A stretch of DNA of 64,000 bases from an uncultured Lachnospiraceae bacterium (GCA_910588535.1 CAJUOO010000004.1:1-64000), one strand, 5' to 3'. Counted from the first letter of the stretch, positions 38,040 to 47,645 are shown. A program made the numbers and translations. Notes: a model not told the origin generated them from the sequence alone.

Positions 38040-38570
38040 ATGAAAAATTTTAAGTGCTCTGTCCTTATTGGCATAATTTTTGTAATACTCACAGGCTCAC
38101 TCGCTCATTTTTTATATAACTGGTCTGAACACAATTATCTCGTCGGGCTTTTCACACCGGTCAATGAATCCATATGGGAACATATGAAATTGCTTTTTTT
38201 CCCGATGCTGCTATACTCACTTATCATTATATATCAATTTCGAGAATGCCATCTTTGCACAGTCTCTTCTTTCTGTTTTGGAATCATTGTAGGGACACTG
38301 CTTATACCATTTTTTTACTATACCTACACTTTTATTTTGGGCAAAGATATTTTTCTTTTCGATATTGGCATATTTATTTTGAGTACTTTAATTTCTTTCT
38401 GGCTTTCCTACAAGCTTTCTCTCTCTTGCAAGTGTAAGCCTTATACACGCATATGGATCGGTTTAGTAGGTATCCTGATCATATGTTTTATCAACTTTAC
38501 CTACCACCCACCCAATCAAAAAATATTTGAAGATCCAACGATCTCTCAAAATCAAAAAACTAATCCCTAA
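38040..38570 (+). CDS. DUF6512 family membrane protein
   Basis: 176 residues with about five hydrophobic segments. LAHFLYNWSEHNYLVGLFTPVNESIWEHMKLLFFP has the SxWEHMKL core I associate with DUF6512, a family of small Firmicutes membrane proteins without known function. The C-terminal tail is polar. No operon partner; a mobile repeat unit begins 10 bp after its stop. Confidence 0.75.
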   Translation: MKNFKCSVLIGIIFVILTGSLAHFLYNWSEHNYLVGLFTPVNESIWEHMKLLFFPMLLYSLIIIYQFRECHLCTVSSFCFGIIVGTLLIPFFYYTYTFILGKDIFLFDIGIFILSTLISFWLSYKLSLSCKCKPYTRIWIGLVGILIICFINFTYHPPNQKIFEDPTISQNQKTNP

Positions 38571-38640
38571 TCTATGTATGGGACTGTCGCATTGAAAAAC
38601 ATATACAAGATATTATAATATCTTGTAGGATGAGTTTTTT

Positions 38641-38803
38641 ATCATTTTCGGAAGAGGTCCGTATAGTCCGTCCGCTATTTTCCTCCGTCACCCCGCTCCC
38701 GCTTAGTGAAAAATGTAACGGATACTAAGCTCGTGAAATACCTCGCTAAGTACCGACGTTTTTCAATAGGTTCCTTGAGGAAAATAGCGGACGGACTATA
38801 CTG
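38641..38803 (+). repeat. Covarying-arm hairpin repeat, subtype a, copy 1
   Basis: Outer arms 38661-38685 and 38779-38803 are perfectly complementary over 25 bp. The ~93-bp core starts CGTCACCCCGCTCCCGCTTA and ends CAATAGGTTCCTT. Preceded by the conserved flank ATCATTTTCGGAAGAGGTCC. The copy at 58741-58902 is its closest relative. Confidence 0.85.
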
Positions 38804-38964
38804 CTTTATTGAATAATTCTTCTTCATATGCTTGTAGATCTGTATTTATTATACTTTTATTTGTATTCATAGAACATCAAATTCTCTTGAAAAAAACAAT
38901 AAAAACTATCTATCGATCCTGTATAAGCAGAGATACAGCGTGTATTACCTAACTGATAAAAATA

Positions 38965-39124
38965 GCCTAGCGAACTGTCTGTGGTCCTCAAGGAACCTAT
39001 TGAAAAACACCGGCGCTTAGCGAGGTAGTTTCGAGCTTAGCACCCGCTGCGTTTTTCGCTAAGCGAGAGCGGGGTGACGGAGGACCACAGACAGTTCGCT
39101 AGGCGGATCTTTCCAGAAAATGAT
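38965..39124 (-). repeat. Covarying-arm hairpin repeat, subtype b, copy 2
   Basis: Arms 38965-38989 and 39080-39104 pair perfectly over 25 bp, but with a sequence unlike copy 1. The core, read on the minus strand, is again CGTCACCCCGCTCTCGCTTA ... CAATAGGTTCCTT. The 5' flank reads TATCATTTTCTGGAAAGATC. Closest relative: 58287-58448. Confidence 0.85.
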
Positions 39125-39216
39125 ACAACAGATTTTTAAGAACAGATAAAGCATAAATTTTACAAGATATTATAACATTCTGTCTATGTTTTTCTTCATG
39201 TGAAAGCCCCTTTCAC

Positions 39217-40056
39217 TTATATTGTCACAATAACCCCGCCGTCGTTTGCATACATGGTGCTGACACCTGCCGTATCGAGTATAACTGTCTCTTTTACCTT
39301 AATCTTGGATAATATCATGCTCTTCACAAGCTCCGCACGCTCAGGACAATTACAATGAGAGATCATAAGCCGCTTCTCCTCTGGCTCCCTCACGTCCTTT
39401 GCCACAATATCCGCCATCCTGGCAAGTGCTTTGTTGATACCCCTCATCTGATCTAGCTTACAGATATTTCCATCTGGCGTCGCCCCCATAACTGGTTTAA
39501 TGCTCAGTACATTTGCTATAATCGCCTGAAGATTCGTAAGTCTTCCATTCTTTTTAAGAGTATCAAGAGTTTCCAAAACGAAATAGGTATTCATCGCTTT
39601 TATAAACGCCTCCACCTTTTCCACTATCTCCTCAAAGGTTGCTCCACTCTCAGCAAGCTCCCTCACCCGATATGCAATCTGTGTCTCTCCCACAGAAGCA
39701 GAACAAGAATTAAAGATATATACCTTTGTCGTCTTTTTCTCCTCCTCAAACAACTTTCTCCCCAACACAGCACTATTATAAGATCCGCTTAACTGTTCTG
39801 ACAGGGTGACAACAAAAATACAATCATACTCTCCCTGATAAGCCTGCATATATCGCTCCGGGGAAGGACATGCTGATTTTGGACAATTCGGCGATGCGCT
39901 GACCTTCTTAATAAAATCCTTCTGATCAAATGTCTCATCATCCACGATCTGCAGATCATCTACCATCAACGTCAATGGTATCAGCTCAAATTCTGGCTGA
40001 TTCTTTAACTCAACGGGAAGCTCCCCACAACTGTCCATCACTATTTTATAGTTCAT
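39217..40056 (-). CDS. DegV family protein (fatty-acid binding)
   Basis: About 279 residues; GGAGGA before the ATG at 40056 replaces an upstream in-frame start at 40107. MDSCGELP at the N-terminus, TLSEQLSGSYNSAVLGRKL, and the GRLTNLQAIIANVLSIKPVM segment near residue 165 identify DegV. Such proteins bind fatty acids as FakB subunits for the FakA kinase or remain uncharacterised. It sits next to the composite repeat unit. Confidence 0.92.
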   Translation of the reverse strand: MNYKIVMDSCGELPVELKNQPEFELIPLTLMVDDLQIVDDETFDQKDFIKKVSASPNCPKSACPSPERYMQAYQGEYDCIFVVTLSEQLSGSYNSAVLGRKLFEEEKKTTKVYIFNSCSASVGETQIAYRVRELAESGATFEEIVEKVEAFIKAMNTYFVLETLDTLKKNGRLTNLQAIIANVLSIKPVMGATPDGNICKLDQMRGINKALARMADIVAKDVREPEEKRLMISHCNCPERAELVKSMILSKIKVKETVILDTAGVSTMYANDGGVIVTI

Positions 40057-40232
40057 AATACGTTCCTCCATATACATAGGATACGCAGTGCTATTTTTTT
40101 CATTCAAACAGCACTGCGATTGATGTAGTTTTCATTACTATATATAATAGCACACAAAACAAGTTTTGAAAAGTATTATTTACTATATTATGTGGTTTTT
40201 TATAAAGAACAACTCATACTCCATGCATTATC

Positions 40233-41504
40233 CTAAGCAAAAAACATGCGCATCAGATTGCACAAACTTTCCTGATCCTTAGCTCCCATCGTCTCCACAG
40301 CCGAATGCATCGCAAGTATCGGCACTCCCATATCCACAGTTCTTATAACTAGCTGGCTGGAAAGAAGACTTCCTATTGTAGCGCCGCCCAGTATGTCGGA
40401 GCGATTGACAAATCTTTTATATTCTATCTTATTCTTTTTGCATATCTGCTCTATCACTGCTGCTGCCCAGCAATCTGTCGCATATCGCTGCGTGCCGGAC
40501 TGCTTGATTGCCACCCCTTCATTTAGACAAATTTGATTGGTGATATCACATTTTTCTGGACGATTCGGGTGAAGAGCATGTGCCACGTCGACAGACAGCA
40601 TCATTCCTCCCGCCAGACCATTCAGATAATCCTCCCTTGTCTCACCTAAAGACAGATATAGCTTTTCTATAACATATGCCAAGAGCATGGAATCTCCACC
40701 CTGCTTTGTCTTGCTGCCAACCTCCTCATTGTCAAAAAGAGCGATCAGGTTTATTCCATCTGTGCGAGTGCCCCCAATCAATCCACTGATGCAGGCATGC
40801 ACACTGGAGATATTATCAATTCTCGGCGAAGTAATCATAGATTTGTCAAATCCTGTTATCACCGGCTTATCCATAACATAAAGATTTAGCTCATAGTCAA
40901 GAATATCCTTTCCCTCTACCGAAAGTTCCTTGGCAAGCTCTTTTATAAACCAATTTCCATCCTTTTTCGTGCCGCACAGAGGAAGCAGATCAATCTGGCG
41001 GTTTAACTCCACGCCCTCATTTACCTTTCTGTTCATATGAATGGCAAGATTCGGAATGACACAGACAGGACGTTTAAAATCAACGAATCTTATCTCAGGC
41101 TCAAATACCTTTTTGCTTCGCAGCGCCACACGCCCCGCAATGGACAATGGTCTGTCAAGCCATGTATTTAAAATTGGACCACCATAGACCTCCACATTAA
41201 GTACAGCGTAGCTGCCGGCCTTTTCTGGCAGAGATTTAAGCTTTAAACACGGCCAGTCAGTATGTGCTGCCTCGATGCGAAGCATATCCCCCGTCTGTCT
41301 CTGTTCTCCTACTGTAAAACCGATTAATGTCGAGCCATAGATGCGAAGATAATATTTTCCCCCTTTTATTATACTCCATGTCTTATCCAAACTAAGCTCT
41401 GTAAAGCCAGCCTTGTCAAGCTGCGCGGCAGCCTCCTCCACCGCATGAAACGGTGACACACTCTTTTCTAACATTTTGCAAAATTGCTTTATATCTGATC
41501 CCAT
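40233..41504 (-). CDS. M18 family aminopeptidase
   Basis: About 423 residues. IEAAHTDWPCLKLK (first metal His-Thr-Asp), the central SPRIDNISSVHACISG region, ALFDNEEVGSKTKQGGDS (catalytic Glu and metal Glu) and MGVPILAMHSAVETMGAKD (metal His) are typical of M18, aspartyl or general aminopeptidases. An ATG at 41504 with GAGGAA is the likely start; open frame continues to 41558. Cytoplasmic. Adjacent to DUF5721 in the same direction. Confidence 0.92.
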   Translation of the reverse strand: MGSDIKQFCKMLEKSVSPFHAVEEAAAQLDKAGFTELSLDKTWSIIKGGKYYLRIYGSTLIGFTVGEQRQTGDMLRIEAAHTDWPCLKLKSLPEKAGSYAVLNVEVYGGPILNTWLDRPLSIAGRVALRSKKVFEPEIRFVDFKRPVCVIPNLAIHMNRKVNEGVELNRQIDLLPLCGTKKDGNWFIKELAKELSVEGKDILDYELNLYVMDKPVITGFDKSMITSPRIDNISSVHACISGLIGGTRTDGINLIALFDNEEVGSKTKQGGDSMLLAYVIEKLYLSLGETREDYLNGLAGGMMLSVDVAHALHPNRPEKCDITNQICLNEGVAIKQSGTQRYATDCWAAAVIEQICKKNKIEYKRFVNRSDILGGATIGSLLSSQLVIRTVDMGVPILAMHSAVETMGAKDQESLCNLMRMFFA

Positions 41505-41568
41505 CTTTTTCCTCATTTCTGCGCCGTTTTGTATTTTTATATTGATGGATGACAGCACAAACCAACCT

Positions 41569-42063
41569 CTACTCCTCGCAGACTATCTCTGCCTGTTTTA
41601 AAAATTTCTCCAGCCTCTGCTCCCAAAAGCGCTCCAGCGACTTATCCATGGTAAAAAGCTTTATGGACACTCCGCTGGTCAGCACAAGCTTATGATTTTC
41701 ATAACGCACATTGAAAAATAAACCTTCCACATCCGACACCTGATAGGGCAGCCCACTTTTTATCAAAAGCTTTTCCATGCCACTCTCCGCCATACGAAAC
41801 ACAAGCTTCATACTCTCAGGCGTCTTCTTTCCCTTAATCATCTGAAAACAGATCTGTCTTACGCTTGCCCACCTGCAGATCTGTTTTTCTGCAAGCTCTT
41901 CCCATTCTTCCTTCGTATAGTATTCCTCACGAATATGCCCATCAATCATAAAAGTATTTGATGTGACAATCACCGCCTCCACAAGCTGAAATCCATCAAA
42001 AGTATCTTTTAAAAACAGCTTTTCCATAAAATCTCTAACATCTGAAACTGTACAGGCTAACAT
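41569..42063 (-). CDS. DUF5721 family protein
   Basis: 164 residues, soluble, no catalytic pattern evident. The RDFMEKLFLKDTFDGF start and the central FMIDGHIREEYYTKEEW fit DUF5721, found mainly in Lachnospiraceae and without known function. It lies 65 bp before the M18 peptidase and is likely co-transcribed. GGAGG precedes the start. Confidence 0.75.
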   Translation of the reverse strand: MLACTVSDVRDFMEKLFLKDTFDGFQLVEAVIVTSNTFMIDGHIREEYYTKEEWEELAEKQICRWASVRQICFQMIKGKKTPESMKLVFRMAESGMEKLLIKSGLPYQVSDVEGLFFNVRYENHKLVLTSGVSIKLFTMDKSLERFWEQRLEKFLKQAEIVCEE

Positions 42064-42250
42064 ACCTCCTCCTTACCTTTATACTTCGAACCGAATCTTA
42101 TCCTTCTTACCAAATATTATAGTACCATATAAGCTTGCAAAGTCAATCATGAACCACAAACTTCATCTGTTATACATATGATACATCCTCGAAAAGTAAA
42201 CTTCTTTTTTCTTCCTCAGCCCCTTATAAATCAAGGCTTTTTATTATGTG

Positions 42251-42277
42251 TTAGCACTCAATCAAAATGAGTGCTAA
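42251..42277 (+). promoter_or_regulatory. CIRCE operator (HrcA binding site)
   Basis: TTAGCACTC-N9-GAGTGCTAA, a perfect match to the consensus, 8 bp upstream of the htpG -35 box. It predicts HrcA repression and heat induction of htpG. hrcA-dnaK and groESL are not in the window. The rest of the 42064-42377 gap shows no other feature. Confidence 0.95.
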
Positions 42278-42284
42278 TTTCTTC

Positions 42285-42313
42285 TTGACATTTGTAACAT
42301 CCCGTACTAATAT
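42285..42313 (+). promoter_or_regulatory. Promoter of htpG
   Basis: TTGACA, 17-nt spacer, TAATAT (a TATAAT lies 3 nt further on). It directly follows the CIRCE operator, so HrcA would block polymerase binding. Confidence 0.7.
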
Positions 42314-42377
42314 AATAAGCAATACGAATGTAACTTACTAATTTATACATTTTATAAATCAAAAGGAGTGTTTCAAG

Positions 42378-44477
42378 ATGGAAAAGCATGGTAGCCTTTC
42401 AATTAGCAGTGAAAATATTTTTCCTATTATCAAAAAATGGATGTATTCCGATCACGACATTTTTGTGCGTGAGCTGATCTCCAATGGCTGTGATGCCATC
42501 ACCAAGCTGAAAAAGCTGGATATGATGGGCGAGTACAGCATCCCGGAGGATCACAAGTTTAAAGTTCAGGTCATTGTAAATCCCGAAGAAAAAACCTTAA
42601 AGTTTATCGATAATGGTCTTGGCATGACAGCCGATGAGGTGGAAGAATATATTAATCAGATTGCCTTCTCCGGCGCTACGGACTTCCTATCCAAATATAA
42701 AGATAAAACCAATGAAGATCAGATTATTGGACATTTTGGTCTTGGATTTTACTCTGCTTTTATGGTAGCAGATGAAGTTCATATTGATACTCTCTCCTAC
42801 AAGGAGGATGCACAGCCTGTTCACTGGGAATGTGATGGTGGCACAGAGTATGGCATGTCCGCCGGAAGCCGCACAGAAGTGGGAACAGAGATCACCTTGT
42901 TCTTAAATGAAGACTGTGTAGAATTTTCAAATGAATATCGCGTTCGTGAGATTCTTGAGAAATACTGTTCCTTTATGCCAACCGAGATCTATCTTAACAA
43001 GGCCAATGCAGAGACAGAATATGAGACGATCGACAAAGAGGATCTTCGTGACACGGACACAATTATTGAAACCATCCATACAGAGCCTAAAACAGAGGAA
43101 AAGGAAAATGAGGATGGAACCAAGGAAACTGTAGAAGTTTCTCCCGCCAAGGACGAATATAAAATTATTAAGCGTCCTGTGCCTATTAATGATATTCACC
43201 CTCTCTGGGGCAAGCATCCCAATGAGTGTACAGAGGAGGAATACAAGGAGTTCTACCGCACGGTATTCCGCGATTACAAGGAGCCTTTGTTCTGGATTCA
43301 TCTTAATATGGATTATCCATTTAACTTAAAGGGCATCCTTTACTTCCCAAAGATCAATACAGAATACGATTCCATTGAAGGAACCATTAAATTATACAAC
43401 AATCAGGTCTTTATCGCCGATAATATCAAAGAAGTGATCCCTGAATTTTTAATGTTATTAAAGGGTGTCATTGACTGTCCAGATCTGCCGCTCAATGTAT
43501 CCAGAAGTGCACTGCAAAATGATGGATTTGTAAAGAAAATTGCAGACTATATTACAAAGAAAGTCGCGGACAAGCTTGCTGGCATGTGCAAAACGGAGAA
43601 AGAATCCTATGAAAAATACTGGGATGACATCAGCCCATTTATTAAATTTGGTTGTCTGAAGGATGACAAATTCTGCGAGAAGATCAACGACTATATTCTC
43701 TTTAAGGATTTGGACGGCAAATATCTAACCCTGCCTGAAGCGTTAAAGGTTAATGATGATATTGAAAAAACAGATGAAAACACAGAAGCTGAAGATGCAT
43801 CCAAGGCAGAAGATAGCGCAGACAATGTTGTAGAATCAGATGATTCCGATGATGCCACAAAAGAAGAGGAGAAAAAACGCACCATCTTCTATGTCACCGA
43901 CGAAGTACAACAGGGACAGTATATTAAGATGTTTAAGGAGCAAGGACTGACTGCCTTTATTCTGACTCACAACATTGATCAGCCATTTATCAACCATCTG
44001 GAACAGAAGAATGAAAAGATTCACTTCCAGAGAATTGACGCCGATCTGACAGAGGAATTTAAAGAAGACATTGACACAGAGGCTCTAAAGGCAGAGATCG
44101 ACTCTCTCACAGAGATCTTCCGCAAGGCACTGAACAATGACAAGCTAGATGTAAAAGTGGAAAAGCTTAAAAATGCAGATGTCTCCTCCATGATCACATT
44201 GTCCGAAGAAAGTCGCCGCATGCAAGAAATGATGCGCATGTACAATATGTACGGCATGGATTCCTCCCCATTTGGCGAATCTGCAACATTAGTTTTAAAC
44301 TACAACAATTCTCTTGTTCAATATATCTTAAATCACAAGGATTCTGAGCATGTGCCCATGATGTGTGAGCAGCTCTACGATCTGGCTATGATAAGTAACA
44401 AACCACTAAAGCCAGAGGCGATGAGCAACTTTATCAAGAGAAGCAACGACATTATGATGCTGCTTGCAAAAGAATAA
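42378..44477 (+). CDS. htpG: Molecular chaperone HtpG (Hsp90)
   Basis: 699 residues. GHKL ATPase motifs: FVRELISNGCDAITK, DNGLGMTADE and GHFGLGFYSAFMV. The middle and C-terminal dimerisation domains follow. Unusual is a highly acidic, Asp/Glu/Ser-rich insert at about residues 458-500 (EAEDASKAEDSADNVVESDD) between the middle domain parts; E. coli HtpG (624 residues) lacks it. A CIRCE operator and promoter are upstream, AAGGAG before the ATG. Confidence 0.96.
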   Translation: MEKHGSLSISSENIFPIIKKWMYSDHDIFVRELISNGCDAITKLKKLDMMGEYSIPEDHKFKVQVIVNPEEKTLKFIDNGLGMTADEVEEYINQIAFSGATDFLSKYKDKTNEDQIIGHFGLGFYSAFMVADEVHIDTLSYKEDAQPVHWECDGGTEYGMSAGSRTEVGTEITLFLNEDCVEFSNEYRVREILEKYCSFMPTEIYLNKANAETEYETIDKEDLRDTDTIIETIHTEPKTEEKENEDGTKETVEVSPAKDEYKIIKRPVPINDIHPLWGKHPNECTEEEYKEFYRTVFRDYKEPLFWIHLNMDYPFNLKGILYFPKINTEYDSIEGTIKLYNNQVFIADNIKEVIPEFLMLLKGVIDCPDLPLNVSRSALQNDGFVKKIADYITKKVADKLAGMCKTEKESYEKYWDDISPFIKFGCLKDDKFCEKINDYILFKDLDGKYLTLPEALKVNDDIEKTDENTEAEDASKAEDSADNVVESDDSDDATKEEEKKRTIFYVTDEVQQGQYIKMFKEQGLTAFILTHNIDQPFINHLEQKNEKIHFQRIDADLTEEFKEDIDTEALKAEIDSLTEIFRKALNNDKLDVKVEKLKNADVSSMITLSEESRRMQEMMRMYNMYGMDSSPFGESATLVLNYNNSLVQYILNHKDSEHVPMMCEQLYDLAMISNKPLKPEAMSNFIKRSNDIMMLLAKE

Positions 44478-44517
44478 ACAGCGATCGGTTTGCCATTAGA
44501 TAAAAAATAAACGTCGG

Positions 44518-44551
44518 GCTTTCTATCCTCCATTCTTTATGGATAGAAAGC
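44518..44551 (+). terminator. Probable terminator of htpG
   Basis: GCTTTCTATCC pairs with GGATAGAAAGC over 11 bp; T-rich but interrupted tail (TTTGACGCTTTT). Confidence 0.6.
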
Positions 44552-44601
44552 TTTGACGCTTTTATGTACTCACATATACAAAAAAATATCATCCATCCCA
44601 T

Positions 44602-45180
44602 CTAAAACATTCTACAGCCAACACAGCGGAGAAGCTGCTGCATCTGCATAACACCCTTTTTCTGTGAACGAATGATAGCACAGAGGATCGGTTTTAATTC
44701 TGGGCAGATAGTAAAACAAATCGTGTTCTCTGCCATAGCGATCGCTCCTTGATGGTGTGGGATCATCTCCCATAGAAAATCAGCATTGATCTGGTTGGTG
44801 ACACAACTATGCTCCATATCAGAGATCATCATCTGCATCACTTGATCTGCCTTGCCTTGATATAAGCTTAACTCCTTCTGTGTATTCTTATACTTGCCAC
44901 AGCACGTTACAATCTTTCGCATATCTTCCATACTCTTTGTCTGCTCCTCAACAATGCCCATCGCTATATCCTGCAAAGATACACATGTGGTGTATTGAAG
45001 AATATTTCTCGACATATCAATGGCAGCCTGATGATGCGGAATCATCTGTACTATAAAATTATAAGAAATACTATTCGTAAACTCTGCCCCCTTCATTGCC
45101 TGTATCATATTCTCGAATATACAATGAAAGGTAGCCAGATAATCTTTGGTAACATTGCTTAATCTGCATTGTCTTTTCAT
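44602..45180 (-). CDS. DUF305 family protein with two MIPHHQ repeats
   Basis: 192 residues, four-helix-bundle (ferritin-like) type. Two halves each carry MIPHHQ (QMIPHHQAAIDMS and EMIPHHQGAIAMA), the DUF305 signature, suggesting an internal duplication and a metal site. No signal peptide is seen, unlike many DUF305 proteins. Cysteine content is high (CSL, CCGK, CVGC). Function unknown; metal handling is a guess. Confidence 0.8.
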   Translation of the reverse strand: MKRQCRLSNVTKDYLATFHCIFENMIQAMKGAEFTNSISYNFIVQMIPHHQAAIDMSRNILQYTTCVSLQDIAMGIVEEQTKSMEDMRKIVTCCGKYKNTQKELSLYQGKADQVMQMMISDMEHSCVTNQINADFLWEMIPHHQGAIAMAENTICFTICPELKPILCAIIRSQKKGVMQMQQLLRCVGCRMF

Positions 45181-45267
45181 GCTTTTTCAAACCCTGTCTT
45201 TTTTAAGACAATATATGAAAAAACAGAAAACTTTATCCCTGTTAATTATTCAAAGAAAGAACAATAA

Positions 45268-45366
45268 TTAGGAACACAAACTCCCAATTAATGTTAAAAA
45301 AGCTCCAATGATATCCAAAATATCAGAAAATATTTCAATATTACTAGATTTTCTTAGATTATACAT
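45268..45366 (-). CDS. Possible 32-residue hydrophobic peptide
   Basis: ATG at 45366 opens MYNLRKSSNIEIFSDILDII and continues to a hydrophobic end with Leu, Ile and a Cys. The frame is also open about 100 nt upstream, but without a start codon, so this might be the tail of a decayed gene. A promoter-like pair stands upstream on the same strand (45470-45498). It could be a small membrane peptide or type I toxin, or nothing. The remainder of 45181-45577 is AT-rich with no other gene. Confidence 0.3.
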   Translation of the reverse strand: MYNLRKSSNIEIFSDILDIIGAFLTLIGSLCS

Positions 45367-45469
45367 AAGATAATCACATCCTATTCTAATACAATTTTCT
45401 ATCCTATCATTTTCCCAACAATCATTTACAACTTTATTACCAAAGCTATACCATCTTTTCTTGTATTCT

Positions 45470-45498
45470 ATTATAGCACTTCAAATTTGCAAATACAA
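45470..45498 (-). promoter_or_regulatory. Candidate promoter in the DUF305-helicase gap
   Basis: Minus-strand TTGTAT, 17-nt spacer, TATAAT. No known gene follows on that strand except the small peptide frame; an untranslated RNA is possible. Confidence 0.4.
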
Positions 45499-45577
45499 GA
45501 CTGTTTCTTAAAGTCAATTTGTGATAAAGTATGGAAACACAGTAAATTCACATCTATATCAAGAAAGGGAGGATATT

Positions 45578-47542
45578 ATGACAGATAATAAGTTATCGGA
45601 GATCACTCAGGAAGAGAAGCGCCTAGAACAAACCATCGCCTTGGCAGAAGAACAGCTCACGCAGGCAAAACTTATTGCTGAGGCAAAGAAAACAGATATT
45701 ATAGAATCAAAAAAAGAAGTTTTTGAAAATGCTTCCCACGGCTATATGAATCTATATACCTCTGATGATTTTGAGGACCTGCTTGAGTTAAGTCAATACC
45801 ATAACGAAATTACAGAAAAGCTCTCGGATTATGAAGAGGAACAAACGAAAATTCGTCAGCTTGAGCGTCTTATCCCGTGTCCTTATTTTGCGCGTATCGA
45901 TTTTACCTTTGAGGATGATAACGAGACAGAACAAATTTACATCGGTCGTTCTTCTCTAAAAAGAAAGGATTCTCAAAACATAGATGTCTATGACTGGAGA
46001 TCACCGATCGCAAGTGTATTCTATCGTTTTATGACAGGGGCGGCCTATTATGATGCTCCTTATGGCAGAATATATGGAGATGTCAGCATCAAGCGTCAAT
46101 ATGAAATTAATAACAGACATCTGGAATTTTATTTTGACACGGATGTCCAAATTGTAGATCAATTTCTTCGCCGCATGCTATCACAGAATACTTCCTCCAA
46201 AATGAAAGCGATCGTTGAGACAATACAAAGAGAACAAGATATAGTAATCCGGGATATAAGCAATGATCTGCTGATGGTTCAGGGTGTGGCGGGAAGCGGC
46301 AAGACATCCATCGCCCTCCACCGGGCTGCCTTCCTTATGTATCAGGGACTTACCTCAAAGCTCTCGGCCAATAATATCCTAATTCTCTCTCCCAATACTA
46401 TATTTGAACAGTATATCTCCAACGTGCTACCTGAATTGGGAGAGGAACAGGTGACATGTGCTATATTTGATGATATTATAAAAGAACTCGTCCCAGCCGA
46501 AAACATTCAGACCAGATACCAATTTCTGGAGCTGCTTGTCACGCACTCCCAGTATCAGCATATTATAAAAAATAGTCTGGAATGGAAAACATCAGAACAC
46601 TTTCTCTCCCTGTTAGATAAGTTTCTTTTACAGCAGCCAGCACAAAACAAACCAGATGTGATCGACTTATACAAAAATCTGTTTAACAAAGATACTCCCT
46701 ATTTTCTATTATATTCTGGCTCGCTGTCAACGGATGCCTTGCAGGATATTCTGTTATATACAAGAGAAAATCTGGAATCAGATACTCTATACTATGATGA
46801 TGCGATTGCCATAGCCTATCTATATCTAAAGCTTTATGAACCAAATATATACGGCAATATTCGGCAGGTAGTGATCGATGAAGCACAAGATTACTATCCT
46901 CTCCAATATACAATACTATCCATTCTATTTCCATATACAAAATTTACAGTACTTGGAGACATCCATCAGACCATTGCCAAGCATGAGGAACTATCCCTAT
47001 ACAGACAGATTGAACTTACACTTGGCAGAAAAAAATCTGCACTGATCACATTAAATAAAAGCTTTCGCTGCACAAATGAAATTCTCACATTTAGTCTGGC
47101 CTTCTCTGAACAGAAGCTGGAGATAGAAAGCTTTAATCGAGAGGGTGATAAGCCGAGAATCTTTGTGGCGGAAAGCAGGGCTTCTCTGCTCGACGAGATC
47201 TGCTCAGAGATCAGCCAATGTCAAAATAAAGGATATCAGTCCATCGGCCTGCTCTGTAAAACAGAAAAAAATTGTCTCGCCCTGTTTCAATCTCTGCAGA
47301 CGAGAATCCAGCTTTCTTTTATACAAAATGAAAGTAACACCGATCTAGAAGGAACCTTGCTTATGCCAATCTACCTATCAAAAGGATTAGAATTTGACGC
47401 AGTTATCCTTTGTGACACAGATAACCAAAACTACTATGATGCGGATGACAGAAGCCTCCTGCATGTGGGATGCACCAGAGCACTCCACAGACTTAACTTA
47501 TTCTGTGAAGGAACCATCAGCCCACTTATATGCCCAAACTAA
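45578..47542 (+). CDS. UvrD/Rep-family helicase, HelD-like
   Basis: About 654 residues. A long N-terminal coiled-coil (EEKRLEQTIALAEEQLTQAK), then YDWRSPIASVFYRF, a hallmark of HelD-type proteins, P-loop GVAGSGKTSIALHRAAFLMY, Walker B VVIDEAQDYYPLQY, SFRCTNEI and LSKGLEFDAVIL. HelD removes stalled RNA polymerase. The ATG at 45578 follows GGGAGGATATT. It is about 100 residues shorter than Bacillus HelD, which may mean a reduced arm. A single-gene unit. Confidence 0.85.
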   Translation: MTDNKLSEITQEEKRLEQTIALAEEQLTQAKLIAEAKKTDIIESKKEVFENASHGYMNLYTSDDFEDLLELSQYHNEITEKLSDYEEEQTKIRQLERLIPCPYFARIDFTFEDDNETEQIYIGRSSLKRKDSQNIDVYDWRSPIASVFYRFMTGAAYYDAPYGRIYGDVSIKRQYEINNRHLEFYFDTDVQIVDQFLRRMLSQNTSSKMKAIVETIQREQDIVIRDISNDLLMVQGVAGSGKTSIALHRAAFLMYQGLTSKLSANNILILSPNTIFEQYISNVLPELGEEQVTCAIFDDIIKELVPAENIQTRYQFLELLVTHSQYQHIIKNSLEWKTSEHFLSLLDKFLLQQPAQNKPDVIDLYKNLFNKDTPYFLLYSGSLSTDALQDILLYTRENLESDTLYYDDAIAIAYLYLKLYEPNIYGNIRQVVIDEAQDYYPLQYTILSILFPYTKFTVLGDIHQTIAKHEELSLYRQIELTLGRKKSALITLNKSFRCTNEILTFSLAFSEQKLEIESFNREGDKPRIFVAESRASLLDEICSEISQCQNKGYQSIGLLCKTEKNCLALFQSLQTRIQLSFIQNESNTDLEGTLLMPIYLSKGLEFDAVILCDTDNQNYYDADDRSLLHVGCTRALHRLNLFCEGTISPLICPN

Positions 47543-47645
47543 AGAAAACGAGGATACAAATAGGACATATACAGGATATGTCAAGTACAGATAAAGCGGT
47601 TGCATAGCTGATAGATACTATTGCGAAGGAGCATGATAAGTGTAT

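Larger units (their letters stand above)
38580..39210. mobile_element. Non-coding composite unit (locus I): a-type and b-type hairpin repeats in convergent order, with terminal inverted repeats
   Basis: The 640-bp gap between DUF6512 and DegV genes holds one a-type repeat (38641-38803) and one b-type repeat (38965-39124) facing each other. The outer ends look like imperfect terminal inverted repeats: left GGGACTGTCGCATTGAAAAA, right (reversed) GGGGCTTTCACATGAAG ending in AAAAAC. A perfect 24-nt palindrome stands at 38604-38627. No transposase is encoded, so it resembles a MITE or structured-RNA carrier. No clear target duplication was found. Confidence 0.5.

Noticed and set aside
38604..38627. 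24-nt palindrome as an attachment or resolution site
   Set aside because: Only a half-match is repeated near 39160, and no recombinase is adjacent; kept only as part of locus I.
38641..39124. Hairpin repeats as a CRISPR array or ordinary terminators
   Set aside because: Units are inverted, unequally spaced and contain a long conserved core; no T run follows the arms and no cas genes exist.
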